A program made the position numbers and the translations under genes. Below, in pieces: positions 13,701-23,097 of a stretch of 64,000 bases of DNA (the stretch's first letter is position 1; the number at the start of each line of letters is the position of its first letter). Source of the stretch: Cristatella mucedo (Eukaryota; Bryozoa; Phylactolaemata; Cristatellidae); the NCBI GenBank assembly GCA_009760855.2, contig WPIO01000001.1:10416501-10480500 (forward strand). Direction: 5' to 3'. The notes beneath the pieces are model-generated. The model had not been told where the DNA came from and did not search any database. It saw nothing but the letters and a program-made list of their open reading frames with translations.

Positions 13701-16700
13701 AAGTAGCAGCTCAGGACGGCTTGAAAGGATGTGCCACAGTCGGCACCAGGAGGATAAATGCCATTGCATACGAATTGTGGAAATGAGTTCCACGGTCCAA
13801 GATCTGCAGAACAAAACCCTTTGTCACCAACGGTTTATAAGCCTGATGAGCCGTGATGGCACACTAGGTAAGGTGGTAGCTTTTCACGGCCTCGGTCCCG
13901 AAGTCGTGAGTTTGAATCCTGCAGTGGGTGATCCTTTATCGCCACTGCAAGCGGTAGTGATAGCCGTAAAGGCTTTTCTGTCGCTTTACAAAAGAGGCTG
14001 TTAAATCAGCTAGCGTTTTAATTATTTAAGCCTAGGAATGGAACAGCTAATTTATTGTTGTCCATAGAGGACCTGAGGCCATGAGGTAGCTGAAACTGGT
14101 GCACTACTTCAGCTAGCAGTGAATACCTAGCTGAATAGCTACCACATCATCAGCCATCTTATACTTTAAATTCATTGCAGTGCAATAAATTAGCTGTCCC
14201 GTCGTGTCAGGCTCCTTTTTCTGTCGAATTTGTGCCACAATTTGTATAAAGTGATGCTGTCTTCTCTCTTGCTGCTGTTTCTGACACTTTCTTTCCTGCT
14301 ATCCCTTGATTGTACTTATATGCCACTTGCTTCCTTGCCTTTGCTCCTTACTGAGTTATGTTTCTCACCGGAAGTTTTCGGCCTTTGGTGGAGGCTATTG
14401 GCTACCGAATGCACGCTGGAAACCAGCTTGGGCTTTGAATGCGTTGCAGAAACTATCCGGCATAATACTGCCTTAATCCTCACGGCTTTTGAAGTTACAG
14501 ACAGAAAGTTATGCGTGACTTGTTTTGTGCCACTGGAAAATTGTGTATGCTGTGATCGCTTTGTGTGGACTGCTTTTAACTGTTGTTTTTTGTAAACAGA
14601 TTCCTCCAGGCGGTGACAAATTACTTCAATCGGCACTTATGGGTGTTGGTCGCTATACGATGCTGATTCAGGCAAGCAACTTTTACAGCTCCTACCAGGT
14701 GCGAGTAAAAGCTATTAATGACATCGGTGAAGGTCCTTGGTCGCCAGCTATGAATATCTTCTCAGCTGAAGACGGTAGGAGAAATACTTATTTGCTGTAG
14801 AGGAATTATTACATGTTTATGAATTTCAAAATGGAAAACATGTTTTATTCATTTTCAGCACCCAGCTATTCTCTGAAGAACACCAATGTTCAGCCCTACA
14901 ATTCGACTGCTTTGATTGTATATTGGGAACCTGTAATCTACACACGGCAAGACATACGAGGCCAACTTCTTGGTTTTCATGTGAGTGCTTTCGTGGGGTT
15001 TCGTTAGACCAGCTAGATCAGGGGTCGGCAAACTTTTGGGACTACTAGCTATTTCAGTAGGTCAGGAAGGCACACTGAGCCAGAAGAAACCACGCCCACT
15101 CCACCGGACCTATGGAGTGGGCATGGCCAGACGAACAAATAAACATTCGTAACAGACATGTATGGCAATTCTATGGTAGTCATTTATCATTCCTTCCCCT
15201 CAGTCAGACACTATGGGCCAAAACTTGAGCTGTAACCATCAGGACTGATGGGAAACAAAGACTATTCGATTAGGCCAGATCCAACAATAAATGACTAGGG
15301 CATCTTTACACTAATATACACTCAGGCACAAAAAATCTTTGCCATATGATCGACACTGCCATGGTTGTAAACTCGTTCGGGTAATAAGATTTTCCGCAAT
15401 GCCAGGCATCCAAAAGTTATTAAAAGCATGTGAAAATATTTATTGGCGACTCAAAAACAAACATCTACTGAAAATGTTTATGCATTTAGTGTGACGTCAC
15501 CACACCATGATTCTTTTTGTGACCTCCCTGCCTGGTCAGGAAGAGAGGCATTGCAAAGGGCCTGAGTTTTACTGAACAGACCGACTACGGGTGTAGGCTG
15601 AATACCCTGCCTCAGCCGCCTTTCGATATCACTCCATAATAGTTTTATAGGGTTCAAATCAGGCGACTGGCTGAGCCACTGCACCAGCATCAAATGAAAG
15701 ATTCTTCAAAAAGTATTTCACCTGCAGTTTGCATAAGGATTGTATCTTGCCGCCAAATGTAATGACCCCAAGCAGAGTATTTGAGCCTTGAAATTCACTT
15801 TTCTCGGTCAACAATGACTTCAGTGAAGTACTCTTTGAGGAATCCTTGTTTGTAGCAGACATTGCACTAAATTTGGCTAAAAATACTTGTCCTCCTTTAG
15901 GCTAATATGTGAATGACTAGCCTTTCAGCTTGGGTGTATTGTGATCACCTGTATTTGAGATGCCTTGGAACAGCACCCGAATATCATGCATATAATGAGC
16001 ACGAATGAATCTTGTTGGAGCTGTGGTTTTTATAACCTGTCTATTGGAATAGATTGTTAACCTTAAATGTATGCCTGTGCTTCAACTTGATGCATACTCA
16101 TTTAAAACTCGATGGTTCTTGTGCTACTGGAATGTGTGTTGTGTTTATGGTCTCCCATGCCTACTGCAGGAGGAATATATTCATGACAATTTTCACACCG
16201 AAAAATTATATAATCTTATTCCCAAAAATCCACTAATGACAGCTTGATACAAATATGCAGCAGCGTGTTTGTTCGCTTTTCACCGAAAAGCCGTATGATT
16301 CTGCTCCAAAGTCATATGATATTCAGAAAAACGTTGACTTATTCATGCTTTATCATGTGGTTTCCAGCAAAAGTTACCCTTTTTGTTACCCAAAATTCCT
16401 ATTTCTTTCGGGGTGAACTTCGTACATAGTATTTTTCATCCACGAAAAGCATTTGCATGTGCAAATATATGTGCACTTTATCGAAAAAGTTTGTCACAGT
16501 ATGGCGGCAGCTGCTGTGGCTGACACTATATTATGGTAATAACAGGATTTTCTAAACCACATGCTTTAGAGTGATATCGCTTCACCAGCATTCTCTATGA
16601 TCTCGATTATCTGGCTAGGCATAGAGATCACAAGCCTGTGAGGTGTCTCTTTTGCTGTAGCATGTTTCACAGAGCATGAATTTTACTGAAAAGGTTAGCT

Positions 16701-19700
16701 GTTGATGTATGTCAAACACACCCCACTGCCTCAGCCGCCTACCGATATCGCTCCATAGTCGTTCTACGGGAATTCGATTTGGTGACTCGCTGGACTCATG
16801 CATCAGCACCATTCTTGCATTTGTCAAAAAGAACATCACTGGCCTGGCAATGTGCTTAGGTTTGCTATTTTACTGCCCAACATAACGGTCTCCAAGCTGA
16901 CTGTTTGAGATTTGAAATCTTTGGAACTTGATTGTCAGGCAGCAACTTAGAGTCAAATACTTTTTGACGAAGCCGAACCTCTGACCTTGCATTTTTTTTA
17001 ACAAAAGGATTGGTAAGATAATCTTCCAGAAACAGCAAAGTCAGCTTACTTTCTTGAATGCCGATTTTGAAAGGTTCTTTCATTCTGTGCTTGTCAGGAG
17101 CCAAGGTTACGCGATTATATGCCCACCTAGATCATCTAAATCGTACTTTGCGGCCGACCTTGTCCGGTGAAAGGCTGTGCATGTACAAAATTGATCTTTT
17201 CAAGTCTTAAGCATTGCTAAGGAACTAACTTGGCTACCCGGCAAAATGTTGTCATAAATGTAAACTCTGGCACATCTCACTCTTTTCAATGCACAGTCAT
17301 GAACCGGTATTGCAACCAAATTGTATTCAAATAATGCCTGTCAGATGGCAAAGTCTCCGAAGCTGCCAAAGCAGGTTGATTTTGCAATTGTTTATCCTTA
17401 TTGTGAATAACTCAGTGGTTGAATGGAGAATTTGCTATCTATACCGAGATAGCTTCACAACTTGGCCTGAAGTTCGTGAGGCACTGAAATTCTGTGGTTT
17501 TACAGCAGTTCTTGGGACTATATTTTTTGTTGACTTTAAATGAACTGTGCATAGGGCTATATGTGCCTCAATTAACAAGGTTATCTGGTCACTATAATAT
17601 GTTATGGACATATTTCTTTATAGGTTTTCTATTGGCCTACGGATGGCCTTAGATCTCTAGCATTAAGAGCTGTCATCCTTGGTAACGTCACAGAAGGTAT
17701 TGTCATTGGCTTGGATGCTTTCCGTCAATACAAAGTAATGGTACAGTTGTTTAACTCTGCTGGTGACTCTGCCACTGGACGAGTGGTTGAGCAAACAACA
17801 TGGAAGAAAGGTAATAGAATTAATATAATGTAATCTTGTACACTGGAAACAGTCGGTTTTTCAGGTTAGGCACTTAATCAAAAATGGTTACAGCACTAGT
17901 TTATAGGGTAACGTTTGTCATTGCTTATTATATGTTGCCCAGTCTCCTTAGGGTGTGCTAATTTGCTGTTTTACATAAGGCGACTGATGTATTGACATGT
18001 TGATATGGTAAACATTTCTGTGGTGCAAAATCCTTCAATTAAGTTATAGAGCATTGGTCTCCTTTGAGCTAAGTAAGCTTTCACGAGTTGACCTATTAAC
18101 CGGCTCTCTGCCAAGGTTTGAAAAACTGAATTGCTGTTATAATAATAGTAAGTCTGTGATATAGGACCCTAAGACTTAATCTCTATTCAGGTGCTTAACA
18201 ATTCACCGAAGGAAAAGCAAAATAATCGCTAATAATTAAAAAGCAAGGTACCCTTGAAGGCAAGCATGCAAAAAGCTCAAGAGTTGTCATGCTAGGACAA
18301 GAACATTTAATCTGTTTTAACGATGTCGAATTAGAGATGACGTGATAACAGTTGGTGGTGAGTTTTAGGTTGTAGGAACATAACTGAAATCACGGCCTCC
18401 AAAGGATTTGAAGTTAGTTGGGGGTCACAACTAATCAACCAGTGTGAGAAGAGCAAGTGCTGCTATGAGAGGCCTGAAGGGTCTTGTTGAAGTCGATGCT
18501 GCTTTATAGGCAACCAGTGCAGAAGAGTTAGCTGTGGTTTAAAGTGGTAGTTTTAACCTTTTCGACCGATGAGTTAGCTCCCGCGCTTTACTTTGCTGTT
18601 GCTTCCTATTCCAAGCAAGCACAGATTATTTTGATGAAAAGGGGTGATTGTTTTGATGCTAGGGGGTGCTGGCAATTTGGAAGGGGGTGCCGAGTTCCAG
18701 GCAGAGGCTACTGGAGATATGCTGGCAGAGCCGATTTGGAGTGTTAGACTTTCAAGTTTCTGCAAAGTAAAAAAAAAAAGAGCAATGGTTAGCTGTTAAA
18801 ATAGCCTCATTCATATAGCTGCATAAGACCTTTAATAACCATCAACCCTCTTTTTGCAGTAGACAATAAAGGACTGCCTTCTGAATGACTTGAATCCACG
18901 GCCTGGGTCATAAAGAGTAAGCACCTTATTCCTGGGCTTAGATCCAGGGCCAAATCACGGTTTCCCATCATAAGTAAGTTGGATTTGTCATCTCTCAATG
19001 TGAGAAAGTTTGCTACCATGAAAGTGCAAATGTCGACATGCATGCTGTTATGTAGCTGAATCAGTTCGAGAAGTTGGGAGTTTGAGAATAATCAAAGCAA
19101 AAGAACTGCTGCATGGCTTCTGCATAAGAATGGAAGCCTAGATCGGACTTGACAATTATTTTGACGAGCGGGTGAGTATAAGCTATGAAAAGGAGTGGAC
19201 GTAAAATGGATGCCAGCTGCACTCAATATGGCTCACTGGTAGATCACTTGTTATGGACATATACTTGCTGAATATATCCAACTGAGGTAATGCGTAAACC
19301 ATTGCAACACGGTGCCTGTGATGCCTAGGCAAAATGGCTTGTGCTCAAGAAAGTCATGGCCAGTGGTATCAAAATCTGTCGGGTCAATCAATATCAATGG
19401 TTAGTGGTATCAAAAGCTGTCAAGAAATCCTGCCGAACTAGCAGAGAGACTACCTTACGCTATCCTAAGAATAAAGTTATACACTTGCAGTAGTGCTGAC
19501 TCATTGGTGTTATTTGCTCGAAAACCTGACTAAAACCTAACTGCTAGGTTTGAAGTCGGGATATAAGACTTCTACTGGTCTGCTACTATTTGTTCCAGTA
19601 TTAGTCGTTCCAATGTCTTCAAAAAGTACAACTAATCAGAAGCCTATCAGACCCATTACAAGCGACCTGTAAAAATGGCAAGCTGTGGGATCAGGGTGCT

Positions 19701-22700
19701 ATGCGTTAACTGATGTGTTCATGTAAATGCACGGGTCATTCCTGTGAGTTTTGGTTGCAATCATAGTAATATTTTCCAGGGACCGTGTTTCGTGGTGCAC
19801 AACTGAATTAGCATATGAGTGCTGCCAGCATTGTTCAATAATCATGTTGTCTCTAGTTATGTATAAATTCGGACAATTTGCATCTGCTCTGGAAAGGGTG
19901 AGGCATGACTTCCCAAGCCGAATGTTCTGCAGGAACAGTACAGTCTGCTGTTTAAAGTGTTTTGGAGCTGCATGTCACCGTGCATACAGCACACCCAGGT
20001 GTCTCAGTTTAAAGCAGCTGCTGCAAAGGGCAACTATACAGAACAAGAGCAAGCCAGTAGCAAACATTGTGAAGTTACCAGCAGTGCCAACTTGTCCCTG
20101 GCTTCCTGTGTTGTAGCACTCCATTTTGCTGCTGTGTTGTGGGTGAAAGCAGCCGTTTGTGCATGCACCTTCAATTGTGTTGTGTGACGTGTACAAAATT
20201 TGATTGAAGTCTTCTTTGTAGCCCCACAGTGGTTCCCCGAGTATGTTACTGTTGCCCGGAAAAGTGAGACCAGCATGTTGGTGCACTGGAACGGTCTGCA
20301 ATCGAGCCCCGACGAGGAGCCGCTGGACGGCTACAAGGTCAGCACGCCCTGATGTGCAGGTCGCTTGCTAGCTATATCGAACTGTGCTTCTGGCTCATAC
20401 CTAGCTAACAGGCTCTCAACCAGGTGCTTGCTTTGTCACAAGCACAATTGTATGGCTAAGAGAATTGGGCATTGTGAGACCTACATTGAGACCTTCATCG
20501 CATTGTGAGACTTACAAACTCAGATTTCTACTTTATTCACCGATTCAAGCCGGCATTATCCACCGTTGGTGTGTGTGTACCTGCAAACTGTATGCTAGTT
20601 TTATTGCTAGCATCCAGAGTGTTACTTCATATATTTATCACTGCTGACCTTGATTGCATTTATCCTTCTGCAGACATCTTTTACCCTGACCTAGTTCAAT
20701 CAAGCAACTGGCAAATTCAAGAATGTCCCCTTTTTCAATATCTGTGCTTGACATCGTACCATAGCAATGCCATGCACTTTCGGTTGGTCGTGCAATTTTT
20801 TCAACCTGGTTGCATTGATCTGTAGGTACGGATATGGAAGACTGGTCAAAACATAATTACATCCAGTTTCTATGAGGCCGGCAAGAACAATTACCGCGTC
20901 ATTGACGATCTCCACTCAGAGAATGGTACCATGTACAACTTGCGTGTCTTCGGGTATAGCCGAGGTGGCGTGGGAAAGATGAGCTCACCAATGATCGAAG
21001 TCGCTTTCGGTATGTGATGTTGCTGTCATCGCTACTGTTGCTGCTGGCTGCCACCATTGTGTAGGCAGTAGCTGGCTTTTTGAATGTGATTCGTGTCTAG
21101 CCGAATACTGGATTCTGGCCAGTACCCTATCCTTTCAGCACTTTTAAAGTGCTAGTTGTGCCTGGCAGTACATGGGCGGCTGCTCTTCATGGCCTTACAG
21201 ACTGATTTAAGTTTAGCACTCCTAATTCCCACTCACTAGGCTAAGTGCCATTTCTTACTCTCCCTGCGCGAAGTCTTCTTATTTGGTCGCCATCGCATGG
21301 CTTGTCACTTCTTAGACCCCATATTAGTTAGCCATGTTGCCTGTGTGAGGCCTTGGCAATCTCTCACACAGGAGTTGGTCGTCTCGAGGCATCCATGCAC
21401 TTGCATTGCATACAGCTGTAGTCAGACTCTGAATAATTTGTTCTGCCTGTACAGTTTCCTGCCATGTTGTGCCCATGAGGCAGCTAGAGAATGCCTTTTG
21501 TTCGGGAATATGAGAAGATAACAAGGGCTTCTGCTCGGGTGCTCTAAAACATCTGCCACCAGATTCCCCTTCGGGGAACATTTCTCTTTAAAGATTCCCC
21601 CTTAACGTAGCATCAGAAGAGCCTTTGTCTTTTGCTTTAGCCAAAAAAGGATTGCCTGCTGCAGGAATCAAACCCTCTACCTAGTTGTGAAGTGTGAGCA
21701 CTCACTCACCACTAGGACCCAGCTATAACACCGTTCTGTGGTTTCGGTCTCACTAGTGTTGTTGGTTCAGCAGTTATACCCATCTGGTATAACTGCTGGT
21801 GCTGCCTGCAGATTTTGCTTATGGTTGAAAAGTTGGCCATGTCAGAAGTCTGTAGATAGATTTGCGTACACGTCGTCCAACTGCCTAACAATGGCTTGCT
21901 GCTAACCGTAAAAAAAATCTTAGCAGATATTTCTTTATGTAGCCCTTGATTCCGTCCGGCTGCCGGTGGCCCACAAACCACCGGTCTGTTAGATCTGGAT
22001 GTTGTTCTGCGACGTGACCTTTTGTTTGCCGACCACATCAGCTCCACTGGCAAGTTTGCCTTCTTTCAGCTACATTAAGTTCCGAAAATTCGGGCCTGCT
22101 TAAAAAGTATACTACAGCAAAGCTGGTCCGTGCATTTGTGACATTCCATCGTGACTTCTCTTACTCACTACTCGCAGGTCCTCTTGTCTGTGCAATAGGA
22201 CACTTGCGTTAGTGAAAAACTCTGCAGCTAAGCTTGACTGTTGACGTCGAATTTGCCACATCACACCACTGCTCACCCAAATGCATTTGCTACCAGTGAA
22301 GCATCGCTTCTACTTCAAAATGTTTCACTCACTCTTAGATCCCTTCATTTTCTTGCACAGCACAGCCTAACCAAAGCACTTCCTAAAAAGGCTTCTCGTC
22401 ATACCGCTTGCCTTCGGATTGAAGTCACTTAGCTGTGTCTCTAGTCAACCTTAAATTCTTTTGAGATTTAGTTCGTATGTTCCAAAAGCTTGGAACTCAC
22501 AACCGACTGATGTCACGACATCGTCTGATTTGACTACATTTAAAAAGAGGTTAAAACGCACATTTTCCTTACAGCATTTGCTGGATCATTTGGAATTTTT
22601 CTTTGTGTGCGAATGCATGCTGAAGCTGTGTATATTATCAGTAACCAATTCACACGTGTATCCTCTCCTGTATATGTAACGTGTGTAGGAAGAGATTTGG

Positions 22701-22714
22701 TATCCAAATAGCAT

Positions 22715-22784
<70 letters not shown>

Positions 22785-23097
22785 CGCGTGCGTACGCGTG
22801 TGTATGTATCCCTTTGAGTCCATTCTGCCGCTCCTGCTTCCACATAAGAGCCATTTAGCACGGGAATTAAAGAGCAAATTGGAACCTCGGTGCTTGATTC
22901 CTCGGCATGTAACTCGTGTTGGTTGGCTTTTTTTAGGGTGTGGCAGAACAGGATCAGAAAATCCGGATGCGAACTGGGTCTTCCTCTGTGGAAAAACATC
23001 CTTCACTTCATGCAATTATTGGCTAGTTGCTGCAGTGACTGCCGCAGCCCACATGTTGGGACAGTTGTCGCTGTGGTTAAGCACCACAGCCTACTGA
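1219..23097 (+). CDS. CNTN: Contactin-like GPI-anchored adhesion protein (5' partial)
   Basis: Cell-surface adhesion receptor of the contactin type: six Ig domains, four FN3 domains and a C-terminal GPI signal, about 1,096 residues in the window. Exons: 1219-1442, 1550-1709, 3781-3876, 3966-4181, 6154-6259, 6371-6567, 6735-7034, 7123-7410, 8302-8430, 10933-11103, 11254-11412, 11657-11782, 12857-13032, 14600-14774, 14859-14980, 17624-17810, 20222-20337, 20826-21009, 22937-23097. Every junction has GT-AG ends and matching phase, and the joined frame is open to TGA at 23095. All six Ig domains keep the Cys-Trp-Cys pattern. Several N-glycosylation sequons are visible (NAT, NQT, NVT, NGT). The first exon starts inside a codon, so the signal peptide lies in an exon upstream; I found none in 1-1218. 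Known contactins act in neural cell contact, axon guidance and septate junctions. An L1-type receptor is less likely because there are four FN3 domains and no transmembrane/cytoplasmic exon. Confidence 0.9.
1792..1844 (+). repeat. 24-bp tandem duplication
   Basis: The unit TAGTAGGGTGTCGGTTTGCT plus CAAA occurs twice in direct succession inside the intron after Ig1. Confidence 0.85.
1845..3780 (+). other. Contactin intron sequence, few features
   Basis: This 1.9 kb intron remainder has no supportable gene. A partial LINE tail (GTGCCTATCAAGTGCATTATTATTATTAG) is seen near 2070-2099. Around 3380-3560 the sequence is rich in alternating GT/GTAT, which explains the Cys/Val-rich frames on both strands there. 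Confidence 0.6.
3781..4181 (+). CDS. Contactin exons 3-4: Ig domain 2
   Basis: Exons 3781-3876 and 3966-4181, both entered and left in phase 1. Core: FIMPCKHNNPP, then FFWYVNQDP, then SNGNLYFSYVTTADNKIYNCLAS. The SNGNLYFS stretch before the second Cys is typical of contactin Ig2. The first exon begins after a run of T ending in TTTTTTTTAG. Confidence 0.88.
4182..5800 (+). other. Contactin intron sequence, no gene seen
   Basis: AT-rich intron between Ig2 and Ig3. I see no coding homology. Short inverted stretches around 4980-5150 (poly-A/T tracts) are too weak to call as a repeat. Confidence 0.5.
5801..5940 (-). mobile_element. tRNA-headed SINE with LINE-like tail (family 1)
   Basis: On the minus strand the head contains an A-box-like start (TGGTCCAGCAGTTAAGGTGCTCG) and a B-box-like GTCGTGGGCTCGAGCC. 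It is followed by AAGCGCCTGAATAGAGATTAAG and AATGAATTATA. The tail resembles the local LINE 3' tail (CGCCT, GATTAAG). Two other copies lie at 54049-54197 and 62709-62850. The copy is partly degraded. Confidence 0.65.
6154..6567 (+). CDS. Contactin exons 5-6: Ig domain 3
   Basis: Exon 6154-6259 (RLECWARGT) joins in phase 2 to exon 6371-6567 (AIGRDTFNYKWSRDD, DQGVYRCTVLYG). The acceptor CTTTTTAAAG at 6361-6370 is the one that keeps the frame; the nearer AG after CAATAG at 6337 leads to a stop. Donor GTGAGT is at 6568. Confidence 0.85.
6735..7034 (+). CDS. Contactin exon 7: Ig domain 4
   Basis: A single 300-base exon holds a whole Ig domain: ADFTWTCLADGKPAPTYTW, then DPGMYQCSATNVFGTAYSSA. It is entered and left in phase 1, so the domain is a self-contained module. 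It follows a short acceptor tract ATTTTTAG. Confidence 0.92.
7123..7410 (+). CDS. Contactin exon 8: Ig domain 5
   Basis: A single 288-base exon, phase 1 to 1. Core: GNATIPCLPEGAPQPTKQWRK, LLPNGYLFISSVSTIDAGNY followed by TCTATN and WGSTSAYI. The NAT sequon lies just before the first Cys. This is the best-conserved Ig unit in the window. Confidence 0.93.
7411..8301 (+). other. Contactin intron sequence, no gene seen
   Basis: About 0.9 kb between Ig5 and Ig6. Nothing is recognisable beyond a normal donor and the CTTGTTTCAG acceptor at the end. Confidence 0.5.
8302..11103 (+). CDS. Contactin exons 9-10: Ig domain 6
   Basis: Exons 8302-8430 and 10933-11103 with a 2.5 kb intron between them, phase 1 throughout. 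Core: NQTVTMACRADYNRYLDVVY followed by LWEFNG, then GYDQQGYYRCIARTLSDEAS. The intron carries one copy of a dispersed repeat and a LINE tail that reach almost to the second acceptor. Confidence 0.87.
8431..10455 (+). other. Contactin intron sequence, no gene seen
   Basis: AT-rich intron. Translated frames here are short, carry no recognisable domain, and are not called. Confidence 0.5.
10456..10920 (+). repeat. Dispersed non-coding repeat, copy 1 (interrupted by LINE tail)
   Basis: It matches 37611-37955 and 32847-33165 by eye. Shared landmarks in order: ATCGAATGTTTGTTTAG, GGGATCAGAAGTT, ACCGGAAGCAACATATCTAC, TTGTTGAACCTTGGTAGAT, GCTTGTGACTT, TAGCTTCATTT, and TAACTCGG-CAATACTT. A reverse LINE tail (about 10755-10846) sits between CTTGTAA and ATTCCATAACTC. 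No coding potential is evident. The repeat ends roughly 12 bases before exon 10 of the contactin gene. Confidence 0.75.
10755..10846 (-). repeat. LINE 3' tail element inserted in dispersed repeat
   Basis: ATAATAATAATAATC, then CACCTGATAAAGCACCC, then CTAAGCGCTTTACATTTGCT. The flanking repeat resumes directly after it when compared with the uninterrupted copy near 37890. Confidence 0.75.
11254..11782 (+). CDS. Contactin exons 11-12: FN3 domain 1
   Basis: Exons 11254-11412 and 11657-11782, phase 1 in and out. It starts PPGEPAGVTGSNPGQHSVFL and continues QWISG, then TNVTGLFADTSYKFRVRAQN followed by SYGIGDPS. The Tyr-x-Phe-x-Val-x-Ala-x-Asn and Gly-x-Gly-x-Pro-S motifs are typical FN3 F/G strands. 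One NVT sequon is present. Confidence 0.9.
11783..12856 (+). other. Contactin intron sequence, no gene seen
   Basis: About 1.1 kb intron between FN3-1 and FN3-2. No repeat family or gene was recognised. Confidence 0.5.
12857..14774 (+). CDS. Contactin exons 13-14: FN3 domain 2
   Basis: Exon 12857-13032 joins in phase 0 to exon 14600-14774. Core: DNVGGGGGKVGTLVITWDLL, GPNLGYRVQYRTLGSVNWA, then SSYQVRVKAINDIGEGPWSP. Five consecutive Gly residues form an unusual linker after the domain start. The intervening 1.6 kb intron holds a SINE. Confidence 0.9.
13851..14013 (+). mobile_element. tRNA-headed SINE (family 2)
   Basis: It starts GCACACTAGGTAAGGTGG (A-box-like), continues with CTCGGTCCCGAAGTCGTGAG and TTTGAATCCTGC (B-box-like), then GTGATAGCCGTAAAGGCTTT and CAAAAGAGGCTGTTAAATCA. 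The copy at 50721-50886 is nearly colinear and has the cleaner B box GGTTCGAATCC. Confidence 0.75.
14859..17810 (+). CDS. Contactin exons 15-16: FN3 domain 3
   Basis: Exon 14859-14980 (APSYSLKNTNVQPYNSTALI, then VYWEP, ending LLGFH) joins in phase 0 to exon 17624-17810 (VFYWPTDGLRSLALRAV, DAFRQYKVMVQLFNSAGDSA). The intron of 2.6 kb carries a hAT-like end and two Tc1/mariner relics. NST and NVT sequons are present. Confidence 0.88.
15016..15135 (+). mobile_element. hAT-like terminus fragment
   Basis: CAGGGGTCGGCAAACTTTTG matches the general form of hAT terminal inverted repeats (CAGGGGTnGGCAAACTT). I did not find the complementary right end nearby, so this is a fragment or a diverged MITE. 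A GGAGTGGGC inverted pair lies near 15095-15125. Confidence 0.45.
15300..15880 (-). pseudogene. Tc1/mariner transposase relic 1
   Basis: The minus-strand frame gives VQWLSQSPDLNPIKLLWSDI then ERRLRQG. This is the C-terminal DDE-domain signature of Tc1/mariner transposases (SPDLNPIE-LW). Only this end is readable and the remainder is broken by stops. Terminal inverted repeats could not be fixed by eye. The element is antisense inside a contactin intron. Confidence 0.75.
16500..17110 (-). pseudogene. Tc1/mariner transposase relic 2
   Basis: The minus strand around 16830-16700 reads SSESPNRIPVERLWSDIGRR followed by LRQWG, aligning to the same motif as relic 1 but more degraded. Nucleotides such as CTGCCTCAGCCGCCT and CGATATC-CTCCATA are shared with relic 1, so both derive from one family. 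Confidence 0.65.
18130..19690 (-). pseudogene. LINE RT relic, antisense, with nested SINE
   Basis: Minus-strand fragments read DFLTAFDT-like (about 19425), FMVANFLTLRDDKSNLLMMG (about 19020-18960), and QKLESLTLQIGSASISPVAS (about 18760-18700). They correspond in order to the RT core, MAANFLKLND and QKLERLTIKIGSSSISPVES of the copy at 48.3-49.4 kb. A tail-like TAATCTCTATTCAGGTGCTT is at about 18178. A SINE separates two of the coding parts. It lies in the contactin intron after FN3-3. Confidence 0.65.
18800..18955 (-). mobile_element. tRNA-headed SINE (family 2), nested in LINE relic
   Basis: On the minus strand: AATAAGGTGCTTACTC (A-box region), GACCCAGGCCGTGGATTCAA (B-box region), then GTCTACTGCAAAAAGAGGG. 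It is diverged from the 50.7 kb copy and interrupts the LINE coding relic. Confidence 0.6.
20222..21009 (+). CDS. Contactin exons 17-18: FN3 domain 4
   Basis: Exon 20222-20337 (APQWFPEYVTVARKSETSML then VHWNG, ending EPLDGYK) joins in phase 0 to exon 20826-21009 (VRIWKTGQN, ENGTMYNLRVFGYSRGGVGK followed by MSSPMIEVAF). The split at 'GYK | VRIW' matches the split at 'GFH | VFYW' in FN3-3. Donor GTATGT at 21010. Confidence 0.9.
21600..21722 (-). mobile_element. tRNA-headed SINE (family 2), diverged
   Basis: Minus strand: GTGGTGAGTGAGTGCTC (A-box region), GGTAGAGGGTTTGATTCCTG (B-box), GCAGGCAATCC, then AAGGCTCTTCTGATGC. It lies in the last contactin intron. Confidence 0.6.
21985..22680 (+). pseudogene. 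LINE RT C-terminal relic
   Basis: Starts GATCTGGATGTTGTTCTGCG and passes CCGACCACATCAGCTCCACT, AAATTCGGGCCTGCTTAAAA, GTCCGTGCATTTGTGACATT and AAGCTTGGAACTCACAACCG. All are diverged versions of sequence in the 48.3-49.4 kb copy, in the same order. Several stops and indels. It lies in the last contactin intron. Confidence 0.7.
22719..22790 (+). repeat. (TG)n microsatellite with CG run
   Basis: About 56 bases of alternating TG, followed by a CG-alternating run and CGTACGCGTG. It can form Z-DNA. It produces the spurious Cys/Val frame on plus and His/Thr frame on minus strand. It lies about 150 bases before the last contactin exon. Confidence 0.97.
22937..23097 (+). CDS. Contactin last exon: GPI-anchor signal
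   Basis: Acceptor TTTTTTAG ends at 22936. The incoming phase-1 G plus GG gives Gly, then CGRTGSENPDANWVFLCGKT, SFTSCNYW, and a hydrophobic end LVAAVTAAAHMLGQLSLWLS followed by TTAY and TGA. Small residues (S, C, N) precede about 25 mostly hydrophobic residues running to the stop, the layout of a GPI-attachment signal. No basic stop-transfer segment or cytoplasmic tail follows, which favours contactin over the L1 family. Confidence 0.72.

Noticed and set aside
22586-23015. Minus-strand His/Thr-rich frames and plus-strand Cys/Val frame
   Set aside because: Products of the (TG)n microsatellite; only the plus frame after the acceptor at 22936 is considered coding.
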